DNA from: Myxococcota bacterium
GTDB taxonomy: Bacteria > Myxococcota_A > UBA796 > UBA2385
Direction: 5' to 3'
NCBI GenBank assembly: GCA_023150805.1
Contig: JAKLKF010000037.1
Location: 1 to 57,222, forward strand
Length of the DNA: 57,222 nucleotides
The position numbers were made by a program, and so were the translations under genes. Under the pieces are notes generated by a model. The model saw only the letters and a list, made by a program, of their open reading frames with translations. It was not told the origin of the DNA and made no database searches. Numbering within the stretch: the first letter of the stretch is position 1; every line of letters starts with the position of its first letter. This document shows positions 22,249-31,560 of the stretch, piece by piece.

Positions 22249-23679
22249 TCAGGCCGAGAGCTCGGCCAGGCAGGCCCGGAACACGCGGCCCAGGCGCGTC
22301 TGGTCGCGGATCATCGCCAGCTTGGGCCAGGCGGCGCGCTCGCCCTCGGCGATGAACTCGGCCAGGTCGTCGCGGCTGGGGTTGACCACCAGCTTCCCGA
22401 GCATGGACGGGCGGAGCTGGGGGTGGATGTCGATGTCGCCGCGGTAGTCCTGGCTGACCAGGTTGTAGGCGCGGTCGGCCAGGCGCCCGACGGGGCCCTT
22501 GCTGGGGCGGGTGGCGCGGCGGGCGAGGTCGGTGACCAGGGCGCCCTGGCTGCGCACGCTGGCCCCGGCGATGCCGGCGATGGTGGGCACCAGGCCGCGC
22601 TGGCCGTGGTGGCGGACGAAGGGCAGGACGTGGGGGTTGGTCTGGCTGGCGATGAAGTGGTTGACGTTGAACAGTCGGGCCAGGCGCATCTTGGGCAGGT
22701 CGGCGGTGATGGACCCGTCCGCCCAGCGCTCGGTCGGCACCCAGGGGCGCACCGTGCCGTCGGGGTCGCGGGCGTGCAGCACCTGGGGGACGAACAGGCC
22801 GGGCAGCGCGCTGCTGGCCATGGCGGCGCTGGCGATGAGCACGTCGGGCGAGGTGAGGTGGCAGAGCAGGCGCGACTTCTGGCGGGTCCGGGTGGGCGAG
22901 ACGGCGATGGCCAGGACGCGGCCGCTGTGGGCGAAGGCCTGGGCGAAGGTGGCGGGGCCGACGTTGTGGTCGAGCACCGCGCGGAGCTGGTCGGGGTCCA
23001 GGGCGGCGCCCTGCTGGAGGGCCTGGACCAGGGGCAGGCGCAGCAGGCCGTCCAGGCGGATCTGGTCGATGTCGGCGAAGAGGGCGGCGATCTCGGCGTC
23101 GGTCCGCGAGCAGATGCCGGCGGCGATCATGGCGCCGGTGCTGGCGCCCGACAGGATGTGGGGCAGCAGGTCGCGCTCGAAGAGGGCCTTGACCACGCCC
23201 AGGTGGTGGAAGCCCCAGGTGGCGCCGCCGGAGAGCATCAGGGCCGAGTGTCCGTAGACCTTCCAGGCGCGCTGGAAGGCCAGGCGCTTGTCGGCGGCGC
23301 AGACCCCGGGCACGTCGGCCCCCACCAGCCAGCGCAGGCTGGCCTCGGCCTCGTCCAGGAAGGCGCCGACCAGGTGCTTGGTGCCGGTGAGCGCGCGCCC
23401 GTACAGCTCGGGGGCGGTGATGTCGCCCAGGTGGCGGGCCAGGCTCTCGTCGAGCTGGCGGGCCAGGCCCAGGCCGTCGCCCTGGTGCCGCAGCGCGTGC
23501 AGCCGGTCGCGCTCCTGGCGCAGCAGGGTGGCGTCGTAGTGGGGGCTGTGGTCCTGGGCGCGCCAGGCGTCGGCGCCGGTGAAGCGGTCGTGGGCGGCGG
23601 CCGCCTCCAGCCACTGCTCGTAGCTGCGGGCCTGGTCCAGGGCGGCGTAGATCTCGGCGAGCGCGCGCCGGCGGTTCAC
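22249..23679 (-). CDS. DUF3336/patatin-like lipase
   Basis: A 476-residue protein with two parts. Residues ~10-120 match DUF3336 (SYEQWLEAAAAHDRFTGA, then SPHYDATLLRQE), the domain paired with patatin in eukaryotic and some bacterial triacylglycerol lipases. Residues ~135-330 are the patatin fold: LSGGATWGFHHLGV (oxyanion loop), LSGASTGA with the GxSxG Ser, and WADGSIT with the catalytic Asp. It should hydrolyse acylglycerols or phospholipids. There is no signal peptide. GTG at 23679 has GGAGG five bases upstream; a GTG at 23691 is less favourable. It ends five bases from the convergent map gene. Confidence 0.85.
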   Translation of the reverse strand: MNRRRALAEIYAALDQARSYEQWLEAAAAHDRFTGADAWRAQDHSPHYDATLLRQERDRLHALRHQGDGLGLARQLDESLARHLGDITAPELYGRALTGTKHLVGAFLDEAEASLRWLVGADVPGVCAADKRLAFQRAWKVYGHSALMLSGGATWGFHHLGVVKALFERDLLPHILSGASTGAMIAAGICSRTDAEIAALFADIDQIRLDGLLRLPLVQALQQGAALDPDQLRAVLDHNVGPATFAQAFAHSGRVLAIAVSPTRTRQKSRLLCHLTSPDVLIASAAMASSALPGLFVPQVLHARDPDGTVRPWVPTERWADGSITADLPKMRLARLFNVNHFIASQTNPHVLPFVRHHGQRGLVPTIAGIAGASVRSQGALVTDLARRATRPSKGPVGRLADRAYNLVSQDYRGDIDIHPQLRPSMLGKLVVNPSRDDLAEFIAEGERAAWPKLAMIRDQTRLGRVFRACLAELSA

Positions 23680-23747
23680 GGGGGCCTCCACGGGCCCGTT
23701 GCCTAACCGGCGGCCCGGGGCGCTCGCGATGGCGTAGGCTGGCGCGC

Positions 23748-24191
23748 ATGGACGGCTCCTCCTCCCAGACCCCCGTCGGCCTGCTGGTCGGCATCCTGCT
23801 GGGCTTCCCGCTCGTCTTCGCCGCCTTCTGGTCCTTCGTGTGCCTGCTGCTGGGCCTGGTCAGCGGCTGGCAGGGGCTGGGGGGGCGCTACCGGACGACG
23901 GCACCGGAGCCCTCCTTCACCGTCCCGTCGGCGCACGCTGGCCTGGGCCTGGTCGGCTACGGCTTCTCCGTGCAGCTCGGCGCCGCCCCTGACGGGCTGG
24001 ACCTGCGCGTGATGGCGCTCTTCCGACCCGGGCACCCGCCCCTGCGGATCCCTTGGGACCAGGTGATCGACGAGGGGGCGGCCTTCCGCCTGGTCGGTCG
24101 GGTGGTGAAGCTGCGGCTGGGCGAGGGGGGGCCCGTGCTGCGGGTGTCGGCGGACGCCTGGGAGCAGGTGCGTCGGCAGCGGCCGAGGTGA
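23748..24191 (+). CDS. Membrane-anchored protein, unknown
   Basis: A 147-residue protein with one or two N-terminal membrane helices (about 9-40) and a soluble part of about 85 residues that reads as alternating beta strands (GFSVQLGAAP, DLRVMALF, PLRIPWDQV, VVKLRLGEGG). The phrase IPWDQVID is reminiscent of small membrane-linked PH-like domains, but I cannot assign a family. ATG at 23748. Divergent from the patatin gene; the short gap contains another CTAACCGG sequence. Confidence 0.6.
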   Translation: MDGSSSQTPVGLLVGILLGFPLVFAAFWSFVCLLLGLVSGWQGLGGRYRTTAPEPSFTVPSAHAGLGLVGYGFSVQLGAAPDGLDLRVMALFRPGHPPLRIPWDQVIDEGAAFRLVGRVVKLRLGEGGPVLRVSADAWEQVRRQRPR

Positions 24192-24277
24192 GAGGCGAGG
24201 CGCTCAGGGGCAGGCCCACCACCCCCACCCCTGGTCCCCCGCCTGGTCCATGTCCCCGCCAGGAGGAGCCCCCGACC

Positions 24278-25123
24278 ATGAGCGCCCGCCCGCTGCCCGA
24301 CGACCCCACCGCGACCAACCTGGCCTGGTGGCAGGCCGCCGCCCGCGCGCACCGCGCCGCGACGGCCGGTTACTACGACCCGGCCCCCCTGCTGGCCGGC
24401 CACGACCGGCTGACCGCCCACGAAGAGGCGGCCCTGGCCCGGGCGCTGCCGGGCGGCGTGCAGGGCCGCGCGGTGCTGCACCTGCAGTGCCACCTGGCCC
24501 TGGACGGCATCAAGCTCGCGCGGCGCGGGGCCGCCGTGACCGGCCTCGACTTCTCGTCGGAGGCGCTGGCCGGCGCGGCGGACCTGGCGGCGCGCTGCGG
24601 CGTGCGGCTGGAGCTGGTGCAGGCCGACGCCACGGCCCTGCCGCCGGCGCTGCGCGGCCGCTTCGACCTGGTGTGGGCCACCGTCGGGGTCATCACCTGG
24701 CACCGGGACCTGGGCGCCTGGATGCGCGCGGCGGCGGCGGCGCTGCGGCCGGGCGGGCGGCTGGTCCTGCACGAGCTGCACCCGCTGTTCACGATGCCGG
24801 CCTCGACCGCGCCCCTGGTGATCGACTTCCCCTACCTGGGGGGCTCGGGCCACGCCTTCGCCGAGGCGGGGACCTATGCGGCGCCCGAGGCGGAGCTGGG
24901 CGAGGGGCTCAACGTGAGCTTCGCCCACGGCCTGGGCGAGGTGGTGACCGCCGCCGTGGAGGCCGGGCTGGGGGTCCTGCGGCTGGAGGAGCACCTGGAG
25001 GTGGACTTCGACCCGCGCGGCGACCTGCTGACCCGCGAGGCGGACGGGGCCTACCGCTGGCGGCCGGGCGGGCCGGGTTCGCCGCCGGTGCCCCTGCTCT
25101 TCACCCTGGTCGCGGCGCGCTGA
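24278..25123 (+). CDS. Class I SAM-dependent methyltransferase
   Basis: A 281-residue Rossmann-fold methyltransferase. Motif I is degenerate (VLHLQCHLALDG), followed by the acidic SAM-ribose residue in VTGLDFSSEAL, the adenine contact VQADATALP, and motif IV FDLVWATVGVITW. The Gln-Cys-His variant of motif I is common in a small-molecule methyltransferase subgroup. AGGAGG precedes the ATG at 24278 with good spacing, which argues against the longer upstream frame. The substrate is unknown. It faces the TPR gene convergently. Confidence 0.82.
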   Translation: MSARPLPDDPTATNLAWWQAAARAHRAATAGYYDPAPLLAGHDRLTAHEEAALARALPGGVQGRAVLHLQCHLALDGIKLARRGAAVTGLDFSSEALAGAADLAARCGVRLELVQADATALPPALRGRFDLVWATVGVITWHRDLGAWMRAAAAALRPGGRLVLHELHPLFTMPASTAPLVIDFPYLGGSGHAFAEAGTYAAPEAELGEGLNVSFAHGLGEVVTAAVEAGLGVLRLEEHLEVDFDPRGDLLTREADGAYRWRPGGPGSPPVPLLFTLVAAR

Positions 25124-25141
25124 GCGCCGGGGCGCGCCCCC

Positions 25142-25903
25142 CTACGGCGCCGGCGCCCCCGCCAGCCGGCTGTGCAGGGCCAGCAGCCAGGCCGCGGCCA
25201 TGGTCACCTCGGGGTCCTCGGGGCCCAGGACCCGGGCCAGGACCTGCACGGCGCGGTCGGCGGCGGCGGCGGCGCTCTCCAGGTCGCCCTGGGCCTCGCA
25301 GGCGGCGGCCAGCAGCAGCAGCGTGTCGGCGGCGGGCAGGCTGTCGGGGCCGTGCAGGCGGTGCACCCGCTCGACCCGGGCGCGCACGTGGCGCAGGGCC
25401 TGCGCGGGGTCCCCGCGAGACAGCCAGGCCTGGGCGCGGGCCTGCTCGACCTCGGCGAGCAGGGCGTCATCCTCCTCCGCGCCCTCCGCCGCGGGGCCTG
25501 TCGGCTCCGCCGCGGCGTCCAGCGCTCGCAGGGCGGCCTGCTCCTCGCCCAGCGCCAGGCGGGCCTGCCCGAGCAGCAACAGGGCGCGGGCGCGCTCCGA
25601 CCCGGCCAGCAGCCGCACGGCGCGCTCGGCCTCCAGGGCGGCGGCGTCAGCGTCCTGTCGGGACAGGTGCAGGGCCGCGCGCAGGGCGTGGCAGCGGCCG
25701 GCCTCGGCGCTGAGGGCGCCGGCCTGCTGTCGCGCCAGGGCCTGGGCCTGGTCCAGCCACGCGGCCGCGCCTTCCTCCTCGCCGACCTGCAGGTAGAGCC
25801 GGGCCAGGCCCAGCAGCGCCGCCAGCGGATCGGGGCCCTCCAGCGCGCCCCGCAGCGCCGACTCCTCCTCCCGCAGGGCCTGTCGATCGTCGTCCTTCCG
25901 CAC
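25142..25903 (-). CDS. Tetratricopeptide repeat protein
   Basis: A 253-residue, all-helical protein with Ala/Leu-rich pairs of helices typical of TPR repeats (GLARLYLQVGEEEGAAAWLDQA; LGQARLALGEEQAALRAL; RGDPAQALRHVRARVERVHRL). The last repeats have the Tetratricopeptide_10/12 spacing with HGPDS and LGPEDP, as in kinesin-light-chain-like TPR proteins. No signal peptide; presumably a cytoplasmic scaffold. GTG at 25903 has GGAGGA upstream. Divergent from the MlaD-like gene. Confidence 0.75.
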   Translation of the reverse strand: MRKDDDRQALREEESALRGALEGPDPLAALLGLARLYLQVGEEEGAAAWLDQAQALARQQAGALSAEAGRCHALRAALHLSRQDADAAALEAERAVRLLAGSERARALLLLGQARLALGEEQAALRALDAAAEPTGPAAEGAEEDDALLAEVEQARAQAWLSRGDPAQALRHVRARVERVHRLHGPDSLPAADTLLLLAAACEAQGDLESAAAAADRAVQVLARVLGPEDPEVTMAAAWLLALHSRLAGAPAP

Positions 25904-25959
25904 GTCTCCTCCGCCGGCACGCTATCCTCCCGCCGCTCCCTCCCTCGCCCGAGACGCGC

Positions 25960-27036
25960 ATGACCCGCGAAGTGAAGGTCGGTGTCTTCGTCACCGTGCT
26001 GATGGTGCTGCTCGCCGTGTCCATCTTCGTGCTGGGCGGCTCGTCGGACCTGCTGGAGCGCCGCTACAAGCTCAACGGCGCCTGGGCCGACGTCGCCGGC
26101 CTGCAGGAGGGCGCGGTCGTGCGCCTTGCGGGCATCGACGTGGGCGAGGTGAGCAAGGTGCAGATCTCGCAAGACCTGGGGGTCAAGCAGATCATGGTCG
26201 AGCTGACGATCATGGAGCGCTACAAGGAGCGCATCCGCGCCGACAGCGAGGCCCGCATCGACACGGTCGGCGTGCTGGGCGACAAGTACGTGGCGCTGAC
26301 GATGGGCAGCGCCGACCTGCCGGTGCTGGAGGACGGGGCCTGGCTGACCACCCAGGCGCCGCTGGACATCCTCGAGTACACCAAGAAGGTCCAGGACATC
26401 CTGGGCAGCACGACGTCCATCAGCCACAAGCTCGACCTGATGCTGGGCAGCGACCAGGAGGCGGCCCAGGCCAGCCTGTCGCAGAGCTTCGCCCACATCG
26501 AGGAGATCGTGCGGCAGGCCAAGACCGGGCCGGGCCTGGCCTACACCCTGGTCTACGACGAGCGCACGGTGAAGCGGGTCGACAACATCCTGGGCAACTT
26601 CGAGAAGGCCAGCGGCGACCTGGCGGCGATGACCAACGAGATCCGCCACGGCGACGGCATGGCGCACGAGATCATCTACGGGCAGGGGGGCGCCGAGCTG
26701 ACCGCGGAGCTGCGGGAGCTGGCCCAGGCGATGGGGCAGCTCACCGACGACCTGAAGACCCAGGACAGCGTGCTGCACGCGCTGATCTACGATCCCGAGA
26801 AGGCGAAGATGGTCGACGACCTGGCGGTCACCGCCCAGGCGCTGGCCAGCACGGCCCAGGCGATCGAGCAGGGCGAGGGCACGGTCGGCATGCTGGCCCG
26901 GGACCCGGCCCTGTACGAGGACCTGCGGGCCCTGGTCGGCGGCGCCCAGCGCAACAAGCTGCTGCGGGCCTACATCCGGCAGACCGTGCGCCAGGGCGAG
27001 GCGCGCAACTCCTCCTCCTGGGAGCCGCCGGAGTAG
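25960..27036 (+). CDS. MCE/MlaD-domain protein
   Basis: A 358-residue inner-membrane-anchored protein. Residues ~9-27 are a single membrane helix just after REVKVG, the typical start of MlaD-like proteins, and residues ~35-120 are the MCE domain (LNGAWADVAGLQEGAVVRLAGIDVGEV). The remainder is largely helical (TTSISHKLDLM, LTDDLKTQD, ALASTAQAIEQ) as in the long tails that form needle-like tubes. MCE proteins carry phospholipids between membranes. No MlaE permease or MlaF ATPase is visible next to it. ATG at 25960. The next gene starts immediately after the stop. Confidence 0.85.
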   Translation: MTREVKVGVFVTVLMVLLAVSIFVLGGSSDLLERRYKLNGAWADVAGLQEGAVVRLAGIDVGEVSKVQISQDLGVKQIMVELTIMERYKERIRADSEARIDTVGVLGDKYVALTMGSADLPVLEDGAWLTTQAPLDILEYTKKVQDILGSTTSISHKLDLMLGSDQEAAQASLSQSFAHIEEIVRQAKTGPGLAYTLVYDERTVKRVDNILGNFEKASGDLAAMTNEIRHGDGMAHEIIYGQGGAELTAELRELAQAMGQLTDDLKTQDSVLHALIYDPEKAKMVDDLAVTAQALASTAQAIEQGEGTVGMLARDPALYEDLRALVGGAQRNKLLRAYIRQTVRQGEARNSSSWEPPE

Positions 27037-28764
27037 ATGGGCGGGCGTCCACCCCCGGGGGGCGGCGTCGCGGGGCTGTTGTGGCCGCGCGGCCGCGGCA
27101 TGCTCAACCGCTGGCTGCGCGCGCGGCCGGCGGAGAAGCTGACCTACACGGTCTTCGGCCTGCTGTTCCTGGTCTTCTGGGCGGGGATCTTCGGCCTGTT
27201 CGGCTGGCTGGTCGACGCCTTCTACGGGGTCGAGATCTTCGGCCCGCTGCTGGCCCGCAAGCTGCTGGAGATCCTGCTGCTCGGGCTGTTCGCGCTGCTG
27301 TGCTTCAGCAACGTCATCGCGGCGCTCTCCACCTTCTACCTGTCCGAGGACCTGGAGCTGCTGCTGTCGCTGCCGGTGCGGCGGCAGACCTTCCACACCG
27401 CGCGCCAGATCGACACCATCGTGCAGTCGAGCTGGATGATGGTGGTCTTCGGGCTGCCGGTCTTCGTGGCCTATGGCTACGCCTACCAGGCGGGCTGGGC
27501 CTACTACGTCCTGCTGGCGCTGGTGGCGCCGGCGCTGGTGGTGGTGGCGGCCAGCGCGGGCATCGCCGTGGCCAGCGTGCTGGTCAACGTCTTCCCGGCG
27601 CGCCGGATCCGCGAGGGGCTGGCGCTGGCCGGCATCCTGGCCCTGGGCTTCGTGCTGGTGGTGCTGCGGCTGTTGCGGCCCGAGCGGCTGGTCGACGCCG
27701 AGAGCTTCGAGAGCGTGGCGGCCTACGTGGCCGAGATGCAGACGCCGGTGCCGGTGCTGCTGCCGCCGCGCTGGGCCAGCGACGTGCTGGTGGCGGCGCT
27801 GGGTGGGCGGCCCCTGCCCTGGCTGGAGCTGGGCCTGCTGCTGAGCGGGGCGGTGGCGGCCTCGGGGGTGGCGCGGTGGATCACGGCCCGGCTGTACGAC
27901 GGCGGGCGGGCGCGGGCGCAGGAGGCGCGGGCGGCGCGGCTGGCGCGGGCGGGCTGGCTGGACCGGGCCCTGGCCCTGTACACGCGACCCCTGCCGCCCC
28001 AGCTCCGGGCGCTGGTGGTCAAGGACGTCAAGACCTTCGTGCGCGACCCCAGCCAGTGGACCCAGGTGCTGCTGGTGGGCTCGATCGTGCTCATCACCCT
28101 GGCCAGCATCGCGGCCCTGCCGCTCGACGTCTTCCGCGGGCCCTACGTGGGCCTGTCCCGCAACGGCCTGGCCTTCATGGTGCTGGGGCTGGTGGGCTTC
28201 GTGATGGCGGCGGTGGCGGCGCGCTTCCAGTTCACGGCGGTCAGCGCCGAGGGCCGCGGCTTCTGGTTCGTGCGCACCTCGCCCATCCAGGCGCGGTCCT
28301 ACCTGTGGGCCAAGGCCTGGCCTTTCCTGCCCGTCATCGTCGGCGTCGGCGAGGTGCTGGCCGTCACCTCCACCCTGATCCTGGGCGCGGGGCCCTTCCT
28401 GACGGGGCTGGCGGTCTGGACGGCCTTCTGGCTGGGCCTGGGCATCACGGGCATCGCGGTGGGCATGGGCGCGGTCTTCGCCGACTTCAAGGTGGACAAC
28501 GTGGCCCGGCAGGCCCAGGGGCCGGCGGGCGTGATGTTCATGGTCGTCGCGCTGTCGCTGGTGGGGCTGGTGCTGACGCTGGAGGTCGCGCCCGTCTGGC
28601 TGGTGCTGCGCTCCTGGTTCCGCGAGGAGGCGCTGCGGCCCTGGGAGCTGGCGCTGTCGGGCGGCTGCCTGCTGGTGGTGGCGGTGCTCTGCGCCGCGGC
28701 GATGGTCGGGGCGCTGCGGCTGGGCGCCGACCGGCTGTGGGCCCGCGAGCTGCCGAACTCGTGA
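27037..28764 (+). CDS. ABC-2-like exporter permease
   Basis: A 575-residue polytopic membrane protein with about ten to twelve helices, matching the putative ABC exporter family of large two-half permeases. LEDLELLLSLPVRRQ is the typical cytoplasmic phrase after helix 2-3, and VVKDVKTFVRDPSQWTQ opens the second half as in ABC-2 permeases. No ATP-binding domain is present here or in the adjacent genes. ATG abuts the stop of the MCE gene. The final bases overlap the next gene (GTGA). It may move lipids or small molecules with the MCE protein; this is inference from co-transcription. Confidence 0.75.
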   Translation: MGGRPPPGGGVAGLLWPRGRGMLNRWLRARPAEKLTYTVFGLLFLVFWAGIFGLFGWLVDAFYGVEIFGPLLARKLLEILLLGLFALLCFSNVIAALSTFYLSEDLELLLSLPVRRQTFHTARQIDTIVQSSWMMVVFGLPVFVAYGYAYQAGWAYYVLLALVAPALVVVAASAGIAVASVLVNVFPARRIREGLALAGILALGFVLVVLRLLRPERLVDAESFESVAAYVAEMQTPVPVLLPPRWASDVLVAALGGRPLPWLELGLLLSGAVAASGVARWITARLYDGGRARAQEARAARLARAGWLDRALALYTRPLPPQLRALVVKDVKTFVRDPSQWTQVLLVGSIVLITLASIAALPLDVFRGPYVGLSRNGLAFMVLGLVGFVMAAVAARFQFTAVSAEGRGFWFVRTSPIQARSYLWAKAWPFLPVIVGVGEVLAVTSTLILGAGPFLTGLAVWTAFWLGLGITGIAVGMGAVFADFKVDNVARQAQGPAGVMFMVVALSLVGLVLTLEVAPVWLVLRSWFREEALRPWELALSGGCLLVVAVLCAAAMVGALRLGADRLWARELPNS

Positions 28765-30566
28765 CGGCCCTGCTGCTGTTGGCCGCCCCCCTGGCGGTCC
28801 TGCTGGGCTGTCGGGCCCCCGTGGCGGCGCTGGCCCCTCCACCAGAGGTCGCCGCCCGCCCGCCCGCGCCGGCCGTGGCGCCGGCCGAGGCCCGCCGCCT
28901 GTACCTGCTGGCTCGCTTGCGGCAGCACCAGGACGACCTGGAGGGCGCGGCCCTGGCCCTGGCCGAGGCGCGGCGCTTCGACCCGAAGGCGGCCTGGCTG
29001 GCGATGGCCCAGGGGGACCTGGCCTTGGGCCAGGGCGCGGTGGCGGCCGCGCGGGCCTCCTGGCAGGAGGCGACGACGCTGGACCCCAGCCTGGGGGCGG
29101 CCTGGCTGCGGCTGGCGCGGCTGGACCGGGCCCGTGGTGATCTGCCGGCGGCGCTGCGGGAGTACGAGGCGGCGGTGCGGGGCGGCGCCGGCTGGCGGGC
29201 GCGGGCGGAGCGGGTCGAGCTGGCCGTGGTCATGGAGGAGCGGGGCGTCGCGGCGCAGGAGGTGACGGCCTGGGTCGAGAGCCCGGCGGCCCCGGGCCGG
29301 GCCGAGCGGCGGGCGCGGGCTGAGGCGCGGTGGGCGGTGGGCGACCTGGAGGGGGCCTGGGAGGACCTGGACCGCTACCTGGAGGAGCAGCCCGAGGACC
29401 TGGTCGCCGTCGACCTGTACCTGGCGCTCAGCCGCGGGCAGGGGCACCGGCGGCGGGCGCTGGAGCGGCTGGACCGCGCGCGGCGGGCGCTGCCGGCGGA
29501 GGTCGAGCTGGCGCGGCGGCAGGTGGCGTGGCTGGACGAGGTGGACCACGCGCCGCGGCTGCTGCAGGCCCTCGACGCGCTGATGGCGCTGGAGCCGCAG
29601 GACGAGGCCGGCCTGTGGGTCGACCGGGCGCGGGCGCTGCTGGCCCTGGAGCGCCCGGCGGAGGCGCTGGCGGCGCTGGACCGGCAGGCGGCGCTGGCGG
29701 CGGACTGGCCCCACACGGGGGTGCTGCGGGCGCGGGCCCTGCTGGCGCTGGGCCGGCCCGAGGCGGCGGTCCGGGCGCTGCAGGCACAGCCTCCGGCCCC
29801 GGGGACCGAGCTGGGCTGGGCCGAGCTGATGCAGCGCGCGGGGCGTGCCGATCCGGCGCGGGCGACGCTGGAGGCGCTGCTGGCGCGCGGCGCGCCCTCG
29901 CCGGGGCTGGTGGAGGGGGTCCTGCGCCTGGACGCGCTGGCCGGTCGCGACGCGCAGGGGCAGGCCCTGGCCGCGCAGCACCTCGCCGACGCGCCGGCGG
30001 CCTGGGCCCGTGCCCTGGCCCGCGCCGGGCGGCGGGAGGAGGCCCTCGTCGCCCTGCAGGCGCTGCTGGAAGAGGGGGAGGACCCCACGCTGCGCCGCGA
30101 CCTGGGCGCCCTGCTGCTGGCCACCGACCCGGTCGGGGCCGGCGAGCAGCTCTCCCGCGCGGTGGCGCGGCGCCCCGACGACCTCCTCGCCCGCTACCTG
30201 CTGGCCTCGGCCCTGCTGGAGCAGGGGCGGCTGGACCTGGCGCGGGCCCAGGCCCAGGTCGTGATCGACGCCGATCCTGCCCACGCCGACGCGCGCAACC
30301 TGCTGGCCTGGTCGCTGGTCGAGGCGGGGCAGGACCTGCCGCGGGCCGAGGCCTTGGCCCGCCGCGCCGTCGACCTGGCGCCGGCGGACGCCCACGTGCT
30401 GGACACGCTGGGCTGGACCCTGGCCCGGGCCGGGCGCGGCGCCGAGGCCCTGCCCTGGCTGGAGGAGGCGCTGGCGCTGGCACCCCAGGCCGAGGAGATC
30501 GCCGCCCATCTCGACGCCGCGCGCGCGGGCGTGCTACCTGCGCCGCGCTGGTCGCCCACGCCCTGA
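28761..30566 (+). CDS. Large TPR lipoprotein
   Basis: A 601-residue lipoprotein with a hydrophobic signal and lipobox LAVLLGC, then about a dozen TPR-like helix pairs covering the rest of the chain. The last copies are the clearest (LLASALLEQGRLDLARAQA; LDTLGWTLARAGRGAEALPW). Such proteins often scaffold outer-membrane machinery such as assembly or secretion complexes. GTG at 28761 overlaps the permease stop by four bases. A LolA-like lipoprotein follows 75 bases later. I infer an outer-membrane-facing scaffold role. Confidence 0.75.
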   Translation: MTALLLLAAPLAVLLGCRAPVAALAPPPEVAARPPAPAVAPAEARRLYLLARLRQHQDDLEGAALALAEARRFDPKAAWLAMAQGDLALGQGAVAAARASWQEATTLDPSLGAAWLRLARLDRARGDLPAALREYEAAVRGGAGWRARAERVELAVVMEERGVAAQEVTAWVESPAAPGRAERRARAEARWAVGDLEGAWEDLDRYLEEQPEDLVAVDLYLALSRGQGHRRRALERLDRARRALPAEVELARRQVAWLDEVDHAPRLLQALDALMALEPQDEAGLWVDRARALLALERPAEALAALDRQAALAADWPHTGVLRARALLALGRPEAAVRALQAQPPAPGTELGWAELMQRAGRADPARATLEALLARGAPSPGLVEGVLRLDALAGRDAQGQALAAQHLADAPAAWARALARAGRREEALVALQALLEEGEDPTLRRDLGALLLATDPVGAGEQLSRAVARRPDDLLARYLLASALLEQGRLDLARAQAQVVIDADPAHADARNLLAWSLVEAGQDLPRAEALARRAVDLAPADAHVLDTLGWTLARAGRGAEALPWLEEALALAPQAEEIAAHLDAARAGVLPAPRWSPTP

Positions 30567-30641
30567 CCCGCGCGGCGGGGGCCTCGCTGAAGAACTGCCG
30601 CCCTGGCGCGTCGTGCCGGCGGACCGCCCCCGGGGAGCCTC

Positions 30642-31535
30642 GTGACCCAGCCGACCTCGCGCCGCGACCTGCTGGCCCTGCTGGGGCTGGCGCTGGCCGG
30701 AGGACCGCTGGCGGCCTGCGCCGGCGGCGCGGCGAGGCGGCGGGGGCCACGCGCCAGCGCCAACCAGCTCCAGGCCCTGGTCGCGTCGATGCGCGGGGCG
30801 GACGCTCCCTTCGCGCTGCAGGGGCGCTTCTCGGTGCGGCTGGAGTCGCCCGGCGTGTCCGGCACGACCAAGGGCGCCCTGGTGCTGCACCAGCCCGACC
30901 GCTTCCGGGTCGAGATCCACAGCCCCTTCGGCACGCCGATGGTGCTGATCGCCAGCGACGGGCGCGCGCTGCACGCCTGGGCGGCCAAGGACAACCAGTT
31001 CTTCCGGGGCGACGACGCGGCCGCCGTGCTCTCGCAGCTCACGGCGGGGGCGGTGGCCCTCTCCGACGTCAACGCGATGCTGACGGGCGCCCTGCCCCTG
31101 CCGCAGGCGCCCGTGGTCGACCTGGCCGAGGACGACGACGGCCTCGTGCGGCTGACGATGGCGGGTCCCGAGGCGGTCCAGGTGCGGGCGGTGCTGGACC
31201 CGCGCACCGAGCGCACCCGCCAGCTCCGCGTGGTGCGGGCCGAGGGGCGCGGCGAGGGGCCGGTGCCCGGCCTGCCCACGGGCGAGACGCTGCTGCAGGT
31301 GGACTACCTGGAGGTGGCGCGGGTGGGCCGCAGCCTGCTGCCCGAGCAGCTCGTGGTGTCGCTGCCCACCCTGGGCTGGTCGCTGGAGCTGGAGTTCCTG
31401 TCCTGGGACGAGCTGGGCCGCATCCCCGAGGTCTTCGCGCTGACGCCGCCGCCGGGCGCGACCGAGCGGGACCTCGTCCAGACGCTGCAGGGCCTGGCCG
31501 AGGCCCAGGCCGGCGCGGCGGCGGGCCAGGGCTGA
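30642..31535 (+). CDS. LolA/DUF4292-like lipoprotein
   Basis: A 297-residue predicted lipoprotein with SRRDLLALLG, which resembles a Tat leader, and a lipobox ending LAACAGG. The mature part has the half-barrel strand pattern of LolA/LolB-like proteins (GRFSVRLESPGVSGTTKG, LVLHQPDRFRVEI, GRALHAWAAKDNQFFRG). These carry or insert lipoproteins or bind lipids, so it fits after the MCE, permease and TPR genes. GTG at 30642 has a GGGGAG site upstream. It is convergent with recJ. Confidence 0.7.
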   Translation: MTQPTSRRDLLALLGLALAGGPLAACAGGAARRRGPRASANQLQALVASMRGADAPFALQGRFSVRLESPGVSGTTKGALVLHQPDRFRVEIHSPFGTPMVLIASDGRALHAWAAKDNQFFRGDDAAAVLSQLTAGAVALSDVNAMLTGALPLPQAPVVDLAEDDDGLVRLTMAGPEAVQVRAVLDPRTERTRQLRVVRAEGRGEGPVPGLPTGETLLQVDYLEVARVGRSLLPEQLVVSLPTLGWSLELEFLSWDELGRIPEVFALTPPPGATERDLVQTLQGLAEAQAGAAAGQG

Positions 31536-31560
31536 GGGGCCGCCGGGCGGCGCCCGCGGG

